Below, piece after piece: positions 1 through 8,279 of a DNA stretch of 64,000 bases; the stretch's first letter is position 1, and each line of letters begins with the position of its first letter. The notes under the pieces are model-generated. The model had not been told where the DNA came from and searched no databases. It saw only the letters and a list, made by a program, of their open reading frames with translations. Origin of the DNA: Gemmatimonadota bacterium. Its GTDB lineage: Bacteria > Gemmatimonadota > Gemmatimonadetes > Longimicrobiales > Gaopeijiaceae. The DNA is taken from positions 1-64,000 of the forward strand of contig JAWKQN010000017.1 in the NCBI GenBank assembly GCA_041390125.1, in the 5' to 3' direction. The translations under genes and the position numbers were made by a program.

Positions 1-29
1 CGTGGGATCGGCGATCCGGGACGAGGTTG

Positions 30-52
30 TTGACCTAAATAACTTAGGTCAA
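30..52. promoter_or_regulatory. Palindromic operator upstream of padR-ADOP operon
   Basis: A perfect inverted repeat, TTGACCTAA (30-38), five bases, TTAGGTCAA (44-52), sits 37 bp before the PadR start codon in a patch far more AT-rich than its surroundings. PadR-family repressors usually bind such dyads in their own promoters, so autoregulation is the natural reading. That the dyad is the PadR site is inference; the dyad itself is directly visible. Confidence 0.6.
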
Positions 53-89
53 TACTCTCGAGGGAGTTCCTGACGTCGAGGAGGCTCCA

Positions 90-434
90 ATGCCCCGTCC
101 CGCCCTGTCGGTCCTTCCCGGAACCGTGACGTCCCTGGCGCTGAGCGCTCTCGAACAGGGTGGGCGCATGCACGGGTTCGAGGTGCTGTCCTGGCTGGAG
201 ACACAGACCGACGGCCAGCTCCTGGTCGAGGAGGGGGCACTCTATCCTGCGCTGCACCGGCTGGAGAAGCGCGGACTGATCCGGGGGGATTGGGGGATCT
301 CCGAGAAGGGGCGCCGGGCCAAGTACTACACCCTCACGGCGGCCGGGCGGAAAGAGCTGGCGCGAGAGCGCGTGCAGTGGGCGCGCTACGCCGCCCTGAT
401 GGACAAGGTGATGGCTCCGGAGGCGGGATCATGA
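90..434 (+). CDS. PadR family transcriptional regulator
   Basis: A 114-residue winged-helix repressor of the PadR family. The N-terminal part has the typical helix pattern (MHGFEVLSWLE around residues 27-37), followed by EGALYPALHRLEKRGLI, where the recognition helix and wing begin, and YYTLTAAGRKEL, the family's usual end of the wing. The length is that of the short PadR subfamily, which dimerises through a single C-terminal helix. GAGGAGG at 78-84 gives a strong ribosome binding site five bases before ATG. Its stop overlaps the start of the following permease (ATGA), so the two are translationally coupled. In related genomes such PadR genes control the adjacent ADOP permease. Regulation is probably through the dyad at 30-52. 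The ligand is unknown. Confidence 0.92.
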   Translation: MPRPALSVLPGTVTSLALSALEQGGRMHGFEVLSWLETQTDGQLLVEEGALYPALHRLEKRGLIRGDWGISEKGRRAKYYTLTAAGRKELARERVQWARYAALMDKVMAPEAGS

Positions 435-2740
435 CGCCGCCTCCTCAGCCTCCGGACCGCGACTTCGACGACGAGATCGCGCACCACATCCGGGAGCGCG
501 CCGACGCGCTGATCCGGAGCGGCTGGGATCCGCCGGAGGCGGAAGCGGAAGCGCGCCGCCGATTCGGAGATCCGGCCGGGGTTCGCGCGGCGCTCGAGGC
601 CATCCGCCGCGGACGCGGCGGTCCGCTTGGCGCCTGGGGTCGGGGCTTCCTGCGGGACCTGCGCCTCGCCGCTCGGTCCCTCGCGCGCGCGCCCACCTTC
701 GCCGGGGCCGTGGTGCTCAGCCTGGCGCTCGGGATCGGGGCCGCGGCGTCCGCGTTCGCGGTGCTGGACGCGCTGTTGCTGCGCCCGCTCGCGTACCGCC
801 ACGCGGAGCGCTGGGTCTATTTGAATGCGACCACGCCGAGCGGCGCCGCCACACAGGGGCAACACGCTGCACAGGCGCGCTATTGGCTAACCGAGGGCAA
901 AGACGTCTTCGACGGGCTGGTCGGGTGGGGTTCCGACCAGGTCGTCCGCCTGGATGGCCTGGAGCCGGAGGCGCTCTCGGTCGTCACCGTGACGCCGGGG
1001 ACCGAGCGCGAGCTGGGCATCCCCGTGGTGGCGGGGCGCGGATTCACCGAGCAGGATGCGGTGCCCGGCGCGCCGGACGTGGTGCTGCTCACGGAGGCGT
1101 ATTGGCGTCGCACGGGAGCCGACTCCTCGCTCATCGGTCGCACCATCCGGCTGGAGACGGGCCCGGCGGCGGTGGTCGGCGTGGTCGGGAGCGGGCTGCG
1201 GTTCCCGAGCTACGGGGACGAGCGGCAGATGTGGGCGGTCCTGCGCTCCGATCTTTCCTACCTCGATCGGTCCGCACGCGGAGTCCAGGCCCTGTGGGGC
1301 CTGCTTCCCGAAGGCGTCCCACTGGCGGTGCAGCAGTCGCGTCTGGACGCACGCACCGCGGCGTTGGAGGAGCAGCAGCCGCTTCCCAACCCCTGGGGCG
1401 TGCGACTCCGCCCCATCGATGCGTTGAATGCGGGGGCCGAAACGCGCCAGGCCCTGTGGGTCCTCTTCGGGACCACGCTCGCGCTTCTGGTCATGGGCCT
1501 GGTGAGTGCCGTCAACCTCGTTCTCGTACGTGCCACCACGCGCACCCGAGAGCTGGCTGTGCGTACGGCCCTGGGAGGGACGCGCGGCGCGCTGTTCCGG
1601 CTGCTCTTGGCGGAAGGACTCCTTCTGGGCCTGGCGTCCGGCGCGCTGGCTGTTCTGGTGGCGCGCGTGCGGCTCCTCGCGGTGGATCCAGGGTTCGAGA
1701 CGGAGCGGATTGCCGAGGCTCGTCTGATGCTTTCGCCGACGCGCTACGAGACGGACGCCGCGCGCGCGGATCTCCTCCGTCGGCTGGAAGACGCGCTGGA
1801 GGCCCGGCCGGAGATCGGCGGCGTGACAGTCGTGTCATCCAGCGGCTTCGCGTTCGGGGACCCCTTGGAAGCGGAGGGACGGCGCGTCCGGGAAGACCAG
1901 CCCGAGCTCGTCCCATTTGCAGCCGTCCAGGAGGACTTCCTCAACGTACTGGGTATCGCGCCCGTGAGCGGCCGTGGATTCGTGACAGCGGATGCCGGCA
2001 CGGACCACGCCGTCGTCGACGCTGACTTGGCCCGCTTCCTCTGGGGTCAGGGTGATCCCGTGGGGCGCCGGTTTCGCCTCGGTGCGGAAGGCGCGTGGTG
2101 GACGGTGGTCGGCGTCGTGCCGGAGCTGCGTCTCATGGGACGGGATCAGCGCTCCGGCCCGTATCAATACCTCCTGCCCGCGGATCCGGCGAAGACGGGC
2201 GGATATGCCGAGTTCCGCATGCGCACTGCGGGCGATCCCGCACGCCTGCCGCCCCTTTTCCGTGAGACGCTACGTGAGTTGGATCCGGAGCAGTGGATCT
2301 GGTCGGTGCGCACGGCGGAGGAGGCGTTGGCGGAGGAGGAGGGCATTCCTCGCTTCCTCGTGGCCATCATGACGACCCTCGCCAGTCTGGCGACACTCCT
2401 GGCAGCGCTGGGTGTGTACGGCGTCCTCGCCGTCGCTGTGGAGCGCAGACGTCGCGAGCTCGGCATCCGCATCGCGCTGGGCGCGGGGCTGCGGCGACTC
2501 CGGCGCTCGGTGCTCTTGGACGGCGTGAAGCTGGCGGGCCTGGGAGCGATGGTGGGTGGAGCGGTCGCGATGGCGGGTGCGGGCTACGTGGGCGCGTTGC
2601 TCTACGAGCTCGAGCCGCGCGACCCGCGGGCGCTCGCGACCGCCGCTGCCGTGATCCTGGCCGTGGCGGCGGTGGCCGCCTGGGTCCCGGCGGTTCGCGC
2701 CACCCGCGTCGATCCTGCGGAGGTGTTGCGGGCCGAATAG
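431..2740 (+). CDS. ADOP-type (MacB/FtsX) ABC permease, internally shortened
   Basis: A 769-residue inner-membrane permease of the duplicated orphan type (ADOP; two FtsX/MacB_PCD halves, no ATPase gene nearby). An N-terminal cytoplasmic segment rich in Asp/Glu/Arg is followed by the first TM around residues 91-115 (VVLSLALGIGAAASAFAVLD). A large periplasmic domain follows, then TMs, a second periplasmic domain and the typical C-terminal end ATRVDPAEVLRAE. The start at 431 is chosen over the upstream in-frame ATG at 290 because it overlaps the padR stop (ATGA). Compared with the other two ADOP genes here (837 and 885 residues) about 105 residues are missing near residue 410. The sequence jumps from the TM2 region (LLLGLASGALAVLVA) straight to LLAVDPGFETERI, losing the two TMs normally between the halves. 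It may be a non-functional or altered permease. The substrate is unknown. Confidence 0.85.
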   Translation: MTPPPQPPDRDFDDEIAHHIRERADALIRSGWDPPEAEAEARRRFGDPAGVRAALEAIRRGRGGPLGAWGRGFLRDLRLAARSLARAPTFAGAVVLSLALGIGAAASAFAVLDALLLRPLAYRHAERWVYLNATTPSGAATQGQHAAQARYWLTEGKDVFDGLVGWGSDQVVRLDGLEPEALSVVTVTPGTERELGIPVVAGRGFTEQDAVPGAPDVVLLTEAYWRRTGADSSLIGRTIRLETGPAAVVGVVGSGLRFPSYGDERQMWAVLRSDLSYLDRSARGVQALWGLLPEGVPLAVQQSRLDARTAALEEQQPLPNPWGVRLRPIDALNAGAETRQALWVLFGTTLALLVMGLVSAVNLVLVRATTRTRELAVRTALGGTRGALFRLLLAEGLLLGLASGALAVLVARVRLLAVDPGFETERIAEARLMLSPTRYETDAARADLLRRLEDALEARPEIGGVTVVSSSGFAFGDPLEAEGRRVREDQPELVPFAAVQEDFLNVLGIAPVSGRGFVTADAGTDHAVVDADLARFLWGQGDPVGRRFRLGAEGAWWTVVGVVPELRLMGRDQRSGPYQYLLPADPAKTGGYAEFRMRTAGDPARLPPLFRETLRELDPEQWIWSVRTAEEALAEEEGIPRFLVAIMTTLASLATLLAALGVYGVLAVAVERRRRELGIRIALGAGLRRLRRSVLLDGVKLAGLGAMVGGAVAMAGAGYVGALLYELEPRDPRALATAAAVILAVAAVAAWVPAVRATRVDPAEVLRAE

Positions 2741-2815
2741 CCTCCACGCGGAGCCGGTCTCACAACCCCATCGGCCGCGCCGACGCCCCGCCGCGCCGGC
2801 CGCCCTGGGCAACGA

Positions 2816-2842
2816 GGCCCGGCGGGTCTCTCCCGCCGGGCC
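2816..2842. terminator. Hairpin terminator between convergent genes
   Basis: A perfect 11-bp GC stem (2816-2826 with 2832-2842) and a five-base loop (TCTCT) lie between the convergent ADOP gene and the 4-TM protein gene. There is no T-run on the plus side, so its efficiency is uncertain, but the position suits a shared bidirectional terminator. Confidence 0.6.
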
Positions 2843-2870
2843 CGGATGCTCCCATCCGATCCTCGAGTTC

Positions 2871-3401
2871 CTACACCCGGCCGCCTCCGGTCACCGGGAC
2901 CTGGTTCTCCACCGCGCGGGTGCCCGGCTCGTGGGCGCGTGCCAGGAACAGGCCCATGGCCGCGCCCGTCAGCGCGTTCGCCAGCAGAACCCACCCGAGC
3001 CCGATGCGACCTACCGCAGCGGGCGCGATCAGGAGCAGCCCGCCGCTTCCGACGACCTCGATCACGAGGGCGCAGAGGAAACCGGAGACGGACGCTTTGC
3101 GAGCGGCCCCGTCCAGTCGGTCCAACAGCAGGGCCAGACCGAACCCGAGCAGGCCGAACACCCCGAAGTGCAGGATGCTGTAGTAGGCGACCATGTCGAG
3201 CCGGACCGTCGAGACGCTTTGCGCGTCCATCCCGCCGACGATCACGCTCCCCAACAGCGAGGGCGTGAAGAGCGGGTCCCCGCGCAGGCTGTCGAGGGCG
3301 AGGAAGAACAGCGCGACGACCGAGCCGCCGATGGCCGCCGAGTAGAACGAGTCGTAGGCGAGATCCGCCGTCCGAGCCGGGCCCGAAGGTGTGGTGTTCA
3401 T
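2871..3401 (-). CDS. Hypothetical four-TM membrane protein
   Basis: A 176-residue integral membrane protein with four clear hydrophobic segments, around residues 20-40 (SAAIGGSVVALFFLALDSL), 72-92, 105-128 and 133-152. There is a short polar N-terminus and a charged C-terminal tail. The start ATG at 3401 is preceded by GGGAG eight bases upstream. I do not recognise the family. It lies downstream of the lipoprotein gene at 3585-4664 on the same strand but is separated from it by 183 bp, so joint transcription is possible but not shown. The gap holds GC-rich sequence with no feature I can name. Confidence 0.75.
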   Translation of the reverse strand: MNTTPSGPARTADLAYDSFYSAAIGGSVVALFFLALDSLRGDPLFTPSLLGSVIVGGMDAQSVSTVRLDMVAYYSILHFGVFGLLGFGLALLLDRLDGAARKASVSGFLCALVIEVVGSGGLLLIAPAAVGRIGLGWVLLANALTGAAMGLFLARAHEPGTRAVENQVPVTGGGRV

Positions 3402-3584
3402 GCGCGTGCTCCCGTAGCAGGGGCTGGTGGCGTCCAGACCGGTACCGGGGAGCTCGATGTGGGGGACACGGCGGCCGGCGCCGGTCTACCCATGGATACG
3501 TAGCGCAGGGGAGCCCGTTCCCCCAGAACGACGAGGGCCGGCCCCGGGAGTGCGGAGACGGGCCCTGCGCGGGCGGCGCATCCC

Positions 3585-4664
3585 CTACCGCCGCAGCGTC
3601 GGTCCGCGCTGCTCGAGCGGCGGCGGCAGTGCCGCCAGATCCTGCTCCACGCTCGTGCTGCCCCGCTCCAGCTCGGGCCAGGCCTCGAGGTCGTCCGGCG
3701 CGAAGACCCCCACCACATGCGCCATGGCGCCCTGCACGAGCGTCGAGTCCAGCGGGCTCTCGTAGTGTCCCACGACGCGGTAGCGGTGGCCGGCCTCCAG
3801 GCGCACGGGATCGGGCCGGAGTCCGAGCCACTTCCGGAAGAGCCGCTGCTCCACCGAGTGGATGTGCCCACCCTCGTCGAGCTCGGCGTCGAGCGTGAAG
3901 AGTGGTTCGCCGGTCTCCGCGTCCTCGATCCGCACCCAACGGCCGTAGTCGTGCAGGTGCCCACTCGCCGCCAGCAACTCGCCGTCCACGGGGACCGTGA
4001 ACTCCCACGCCCGGGTGGTGGGCCCCGGCGCGAGGTCGAAGGCGTTGCTCCCGCCGATCTCGTTGTTCGTGTCGAAGTACACGGGCAGCACGGCGCGCAC
4101 GTTGGAGGCACGCGGCTCGGGAGCGATGTCCATCGTGACCTGGATGAACAGCCCGTCGAGGTCCTCCCCCGTGTCGTTGTGCCAGGATGCGTACAGCCCG
4201 AGCCGCTGCCCGCGCTCCATGGGGACGGCCAGCGACTCCGGCAGCTGGACGTCCTCGGTCTCGGTGCCGATGCCCATGAAGCGCTCGGGGACCGGATAGA
4301 CCAGCTGCCGGCGATCGAAGTTCACACCGATCAGGTGGTGCAGGACGTCGCGCGGGACGGGATGGCCGTTCCGGTCCAGCAGGCGCACCTGGAAGCCCTG
4401 CAACCAGCCGTCGACGGGCCATTCCAGCGGCATGAGCGGGCTGGTGCTCCCGTGCGCCATGCCCGACGTCTCGTGGGCGTGTCCCATCTCCATCGCCGGA
4501 ACGTCGAACGGCCCGAGCTCCACGACGATGCGCTCGGCGTCCGTGTCCATCCGGACGGCCGGTTCGATGGCGTCCGGCGCGAGTGGCTCGCTGGGGGTCG
4601 GCGGCAGTGCAGGGGTGGCGCAGGCCGTCAGCAGGACGGCGGCAAGGACGGTGGGGCGGTGCAT
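3585..4664 (-). CDS. Lipoprotein with PHM-like copper monooxygenase ligand pattern
   Basis: A 359-residue predicted lipoprotein (signal peptide with lipobox LLTAC, Cys15). I see a six-ligand pattern matching peptidylglycine alpha-hydroxylating monooxygenase (PHM): His109-His110 (in VLHHLIGVN), His162 (in SWHND), His236-x-His238 (in SGHLHDYGRW) and Met314 (in VQGAMAHVVG). In rat PHM the CuH ligands are His107, His108 and His172, and the CuM ligands are His242, His244 and Met314, so both order and spacing agree. Additional His at GHAH (61-64) and GGHIH (265-269) could bind more metal. Two-domain beta-sandwich architecture is expected. An ascorbate- or quinol-driven copper hydroxylase, or a copper-binding relic of that fold, is the inference; the substrate is unknown. 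GGAG before the ATG at 4664 supports the start. The downstream neighbour is a 4-TM protein. Confidence 0.75.
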   Translation of the reverse strand: MHRPTVLAAVLLTACATPALPPTPSEPLAPDAIEPAVRMDTDAERIVVELGPFDVPAMEMGHAHETSGMAHGSTSPLMPLEWPVDGWLQGFQVRLLDRNGHPVPRDVLHHLIGVNFDRRQLVYPVPERFMGIGTETEDVQLPESLAVPMERGQRLGLYASWHNDTGEDLDGLFIQVTMDIAPEPRASNVRAVLPVYFDTNNEIGGSNAFDLAPGPTTRAWEFTVPVDGELLAASGHLHDYGRWVRIEDAETGEPLFTLDAELDEGGHIHSVEQRLFRKWLGLRPDPVRLEAGHRYRVVGHYESPLDSTLVQGAMAHVVGVFAPDDLEAWPELERGSTSVEQDLAALPPPLEQRGPTLRR

Positions 4665-4799
4665 GGGCTCTCCGCGCGTGAACCGGCGGGGGCCCGGGGT
4701 CGTGGTCAGGGATGGAGCGGGGGACCGGACTCCGGAGGGTGCTTCTGAGAGACACCGGCCGACAGGGGTCGGTTCCGGTCCCCGTGCGGAGAAACACGA

Positions 4800-4827
4800 A
4801 GGGCCCGGCGCCGAAGCGCCGGGCCCT
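4800..4827 (-). terminator. Intrinsic-type terminator after the ankyrin operon
   Basis: A 12-bp perfect stem (4800-4811 with 4816-4827) closed by a CGAA tetraloop lies 28 bp past the ankyrin gene stop on the minus strand. On that strand it is followed by TTCGTGTTTC, a modest T-rich tail. It probably ends the three-gene operon that starts at 10784. Confidence 0.7.
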
Positions 4828-4854
4828 CAGGTTGGAGCGGGACGCCCCCGCCGG

Positions 4855-6852
4855 TCAGCAGGACAGGCAGTTGTGGTTGTTCTTCGAGCCCAGCCGTTCG
4901 AGCAGCTCCACCGTCTCGGGGAACGGAGAGACGCGCTGGACGGGACCGTTGGCCATGTCGGCCGTGGTCTGGCCTTTCCGGCTGACGGCGGTGACGTCGC
5001 CCCCGTGATCGACCAGGTACTGGATCATCTCGTTGTCGCCGCGTGAGGCCGCGTTGTGCAGCGCCGTGTAGCCTCCGTGGTCGCGCAGGTTCACGTCGGC
5101 GCCGAGCTCTTCGACCAGGTAGCGTACCGCCGCCATCCATCCGTCGGGCACATGTCGATGCGCGTTCCCGGCGAAGCCCTCGCCGTAGCCGGCGCCGGAC
5201 GCCGCGTTGATCGGATACACGCCCGGCCCGCCCGGCTCCACCGGCGGCAGCCCGGACGCGTCGGGCGCGTTGGCCTTCGCCGAATCCGCGCGCTCGGCAT
5301 GTTCCAGCAGCTCGGTCCGGACGTCGGCCAGGCGCTCGGCCATCGCGTCCTCGGGATACAGGGCCTGCACCGAATCCGGGAGGTCGTCACGCACGCTGAC
5401 CAACAGCTTCAGCTTGCCCTCGTCGTCGAGCTCGTCGAACTCGTTGGTGAGCTCGTTCCGATGCTGCCGGGCGAGGAACTCGTCCGGCGTGAGGCGCTCG
5501 CGCTGCGGTGGGGCCTTGGTGGGGATGTCCGGATCCGCGCCATGCTCGACGAGCAGGCGCATGGCCCGCACGTCCGTCGCGTACGCGGCCCGCCAGAACG
5601 CCGTGGCGCCGTCCGCGTCCACCAGCCCGCAGTTGCGGTTCCCGCACCCCGTGTACTCCATGTACCACGGGTGCCGGGTGAGCCGCGCGTCCGGATCCGC
5701 GCCCGCCTTCAGCAGGGCCTCCATCACGTCCAGATAGGTGGCGGACTGGAGGGCGAACTCCTGCGGCTGCGGGTACCGCGTGCGTGGCTGCCACTCCGCA
5801 TTGATCGCGGCGAACAGGGGCGTGGCCCCGTTGAGCGTCGAGGCCAGGTTGGGGTCGGCCCCGCGCTCCAGGAGCAGCAGGGCGACGTCGAACTGACCAT
5901 TGATCGCGGCCATGAGGAGCGCGGTCGTGCCGTCCCCCGCGCCTTGCGCGTCGATGTCCGCCCCGCCCTCCAGGAGCGCCTCGACAGCCTCGAGATGGCC
6001 CTGCCGGGCGGCGTGCAGGAGCGGCGTCATGCCGCCCTTGCTGTCGATACGTTGCGGGAAGCCGAAGTCGTTCTCGCGCTCCTTCTCCGCGTCCTCCGCC
6101 CCCGGGACCTCCCCCGTGCGCTGCACCTCACGCTCCGCCAGGATGGCGGCGCGCAGTTGAGCGGGCGTGGGGGGGCGCTCGGCATCCTCACCCTGCAGCG
6201 CTTTGAGGATCTCTCCCTTGCGCTCGGCCGCGGCCTTGTTGACCTCGTACGTCTTGACCACATCCAGCACGCGGCTGGTCGCGTTGGGGTCGGCGCCCGC
6301 GGCGATCAGCGTGCGGATGGCGGCCGCCCGGTTGCGGGCCGCGGCGAAGATCAGCGGCGTCTGCTCCCACTCCGCCTCGCGGGCGTTGGGATCGGCGCCC
6401 GCGTCGAGCAGCGCCTGCAGCAGAGCGGGATCCCCCGCGCCGGCCGCGAGATGCAATGGCGTGGCCCCGCCGGGCTGTGTACGGACCTCCAGGGGGGCGC
6501 CGCCGCGCAGGAGCGCTTCGACCACCGTCGTGTGCCCGCGCGCCGACGCGATGTGTAGCGGCGTGTACTGCCCGATCCGGGTCACCGGTGCGGCTGCGGC
6601 GCCGGCTCCCAGCAGAACGTCCGCCAGCTCCGCGTCGCCGCGGTCGGCTGCCCAGTGGAGCGCGGTCATGCCGTCTCCCTGGGCCGTGTTCACGTCTGCA
6701 CCGCGGGCGATCAGGTCCAGCACCGCCGCGCGGTCCCCGCGCATCGCGGCGTCGGCCACCGGGGCCTCCGGCGGGCCCGCCGCCAGCAATGCGAGCCCCA
6801 GGACCAGGATGGCGGGGACGCGCCGTCCCCGCGGGCCTGTGCGTCTGACCAT
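4855..6852 (-). CDS. Secreted/periplasmic ankyrin-repeat protein
   Basis: A 665-residue protein with a hydrophobic N-terminal signal (VPAILVLGLALLAAG) and two blocks of ankyrin repeats. About six repeats lie between residues 30 and 200 (for example GMTALHWAADRGDAELADVLL). Further repeats follow a charged linker at about 215-270 and run to the C-terminus (GYTALHNAASRGDNEMIQYL). The protein ends in NHNCLSC, whose two cysteines could be a modification or metal site. Ankyrin repeats mediate protein-protein contacts. It is the last gene of an operon with the DUF1552 gene (only 2 bp away) and the DUF1592 gene, so it probably scaffolds or docks these exported proteins. GGAG lies eight bases before the ATG. 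The hairpin at 4800-4827 follows. Confidence 0.88.
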   Translation of the reverse strand: MVRRTGPRGRRVPAILVLGLALLAAGPPEAPVADAAMRGDRAAVLDLIARGADVNTAQGDGMTALHWAADRGDAELADVLLGAGAAAAPVTRIGQYTPLHIASARGHTTVVEALLRGGAPLEVRTQPGGATPLHLAAGAGDPALLQALLDAGADPNAREAEWEQTPLIFAAARNRAAAIRTLIAAGADPNATSRVLDVVKTYEVNKAAAERKGEILKALQGEDAERPPTPAQLRAAILAEREVQRTGEVPGAEDAEKERENDFGFPQRIDSKGGMTPLLHAARQGHLEAVEALLEGGADIDAQGAGDGTTALLMAAINGQFDVALLLLERGADPNLASTLNGATPLFAAINAEWQPRTRYPQPQEFALQSATYLDVMEALLKAGADPDARLTRHPWYMEYTGCGNRNCGLVDADGATAFWRAAYATDVRAMRLLVEHGADPDIPTKAPPQRERLTPDEFLARQHRNELTNEFDELDDEGKLKLLVSVRDDLPDSVQALYPEDAMAERLADVRTELLEHAERADSAKANAPDASGLPPVEPGGPGVYPINAASGAGYGEGFAGNAHRHVPDGWMAAVRYLVEELGADVNLRDHGGYTALHNAASRGDNEMIQYLVDHGGDVTAVSRKGQTTADMANGPVQRVSPFPETVELLERLGSKNNHNCLSC

Positions 6853-6854
6853 GC

Positions 6855-8267
6855 TCAGGTCTCCGCCGTTTCCGCCGGGGACGCCAACGAGAAGGTGCCG
6901 GTGCTGTCCCCGAAGGTCTCCATGTCGTCCATGCCGAGCTCGTGCATCAGCGCGAGCATCGCGTTGGCCATGGGCGTTCCGTCCGGCGCCTTCAAGTGCA
7001 GGTTGCCCTCGAGCCGGCCGTTGGCCTTGCCGAGCAGCATCAACGGGCAGCGCCGGTGGTTGTGGACGTTGGCGTCCGCCATTGGCGATCCCCAGATGAC
7101 CGCCGTCTTGTCCAGCAGCGGGACCCCTTCCTCCGTGGTGTTCTTGAGCTTCTCCAGGAAGTACGGGACCTGACCCACGCGGTACTGGCAGATTTTGTTG
7201 AACTCCAGGATCGCCTCCTCCTTGTTCCCGTGGTGGGAGGCGGGATGGAACGGCTTGTCGGAGCCGCTCTCCGGGAAGACGCGGTTGTCGGAGTCGCGAC
7301 CCGTCTTGAACGAGATCACGCGCGTCATGTCGGTCTCGAGCGCGAGCACCTGCAGGTCGAACATGAGCCTCATGTGCTCGGTGAAGGAGTCGGGCACGCC
7401 GGCGGGGGCCTCAGGCATGTCCCGCGCCTCACCGCTGGTGTTGTGTGCCTCCGTCATCTCGATCCGGCGCTCGATCTCGCGGACGTTCGTCAGGTACTGG
7501 TCCATCCGTCGACGATCCTCCGCGCCCAGCTCGCGCTGCACCTGGGCCACCTGGCCGGCGATCCAGTCGAGGATGCTCTTGCGGTCCCGGCGCCGGAGCG
7601 CGCGGTCCTCGGCCGAGCCGCCGGCTCCGAACAGCATGTCGAACGCGACGCGCGGATCGCGGATCATGGGGAGTGGCTCGGTGGGCGACGCCCAGCTGAT
7701 GGAGTCCGTGTAGGCGCAGGAGTAGTTGTACGTGCAGCCGCCGGCCTGATCGAGGTTCTCGATGCAGAACTGCATGGACGGCAGCGGCGTGTCCTGCCCG
7801 AAGCGATGCGCGTACATCTGGTCCAGCGAGGTGCCGGCGTAGATGTCCGACCCCTGCGTCTGCTTCGGGTGCGACTGCGTCAGGAACACGGCGCTGGAGC
7901 GGAAGTGGTCTCCGCCGATCTCGGGCGGCGAGAACGCCTCCGCCATCCGCACGTCCGTGTTGCTCACGATGGTCAGGTAGTCCTGGAAGGGGCGCAGGGG
8001 CGCCAGGGCGCTCTCGTCCAGGATCTCGAAGTCCCTGCCGGTGGTGGCGGGTGCGTAGAGGAAGCGCGAAGCGCCGAAGTCGTTGCAGCCCGCCAGCCCG
8101 TGCACCTCCTCGATGCAAACGAGGCGGGTGGGCGCCGCGGCGGCGCGATTCCAGGCCCGCAGCCGGCCGGCCGGGCTCATGGCGTCCAGGAAAGGCAGCG
8201 CGACCGAAGCCCCTACACCCCGGATGAACGTGCGCCGGTGCATATGCTTCCCGGTGATGAAGTGCAT
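6855..8267 (-). CDS. DUF1552 domain protein (Tat-exported)
   Basis: A 470-residue DUF1552 family protein. The N-terminus carries a twin-arginine-like signal (HRRTFIRGVGASVALPFLDA), so export in folded form is likely. The DUF1552 body is recognisable from motifs such as GGDHFRSSAVFLTQ, GTSLDQMYAHRFG and VIWGSPMADANVHNH. The family has sulfatase/DUF1501-like features and is nearly always found beside DUF1592-type cytochrome genes; its reaction is unknown. GAGGAGAGG lies just before the ATG at 8267, overlapping the stop of the upstream DUF1592 gene (12 bp gap), so 8267 is preferred over the internal ATG at 8243. It is the middle gene of the operon at 10784-4855. Confidence 0.88.
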   Translation of the reverse strand: MHFITGKHMHRRTFIRGVGASVALPFLDAMSPAGRLRAWNRAAAAPTRLVCIEEVHGLAGCNDFGASRFLYAPATTGRDFEILDESALAPLRPFQDYLTIVSNTDVRMAEAFSPPEIGGDHFRSSAVFLTQSHPKQTQGSDIYAGTSLDQMYAHRFGQDTPLPSMQFCIENLDQAGGCTYNYSCAYTDSISWASPTEPLPMIRDPRVAFDMLFGAGGSAEDRALRRRDRKSILDWIAGQVAQVQRELGAEDRRRMDQYLTNVREIERRIEMTEAHNTSGEARDMPEAPAGVPDSFTEHMRLMFDLQVLALETDMTRVISFKTGRDSDNRVFPESGSDKPFHPASHHGNKEEAILEFNKICQYRVGQVPYFLEKLKNTTEEGVPLLDKTAVIWGSPMADANVHNHRRCPLMLLGKANGRLEGNLHLKAPDGTPMANAMLALMHELGMDDMETFGDSTGTFSLASPAETAET

Positions 8268-8279
8268 GTCCGCCTCTCC

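Noticed and set aside
290..430. N-terminal extension of the first ADOP gene
   Set aside because: The extra 47 residues overlap padR out of frame; the ATG at 431 is coupled to the padR stop by ATGA.
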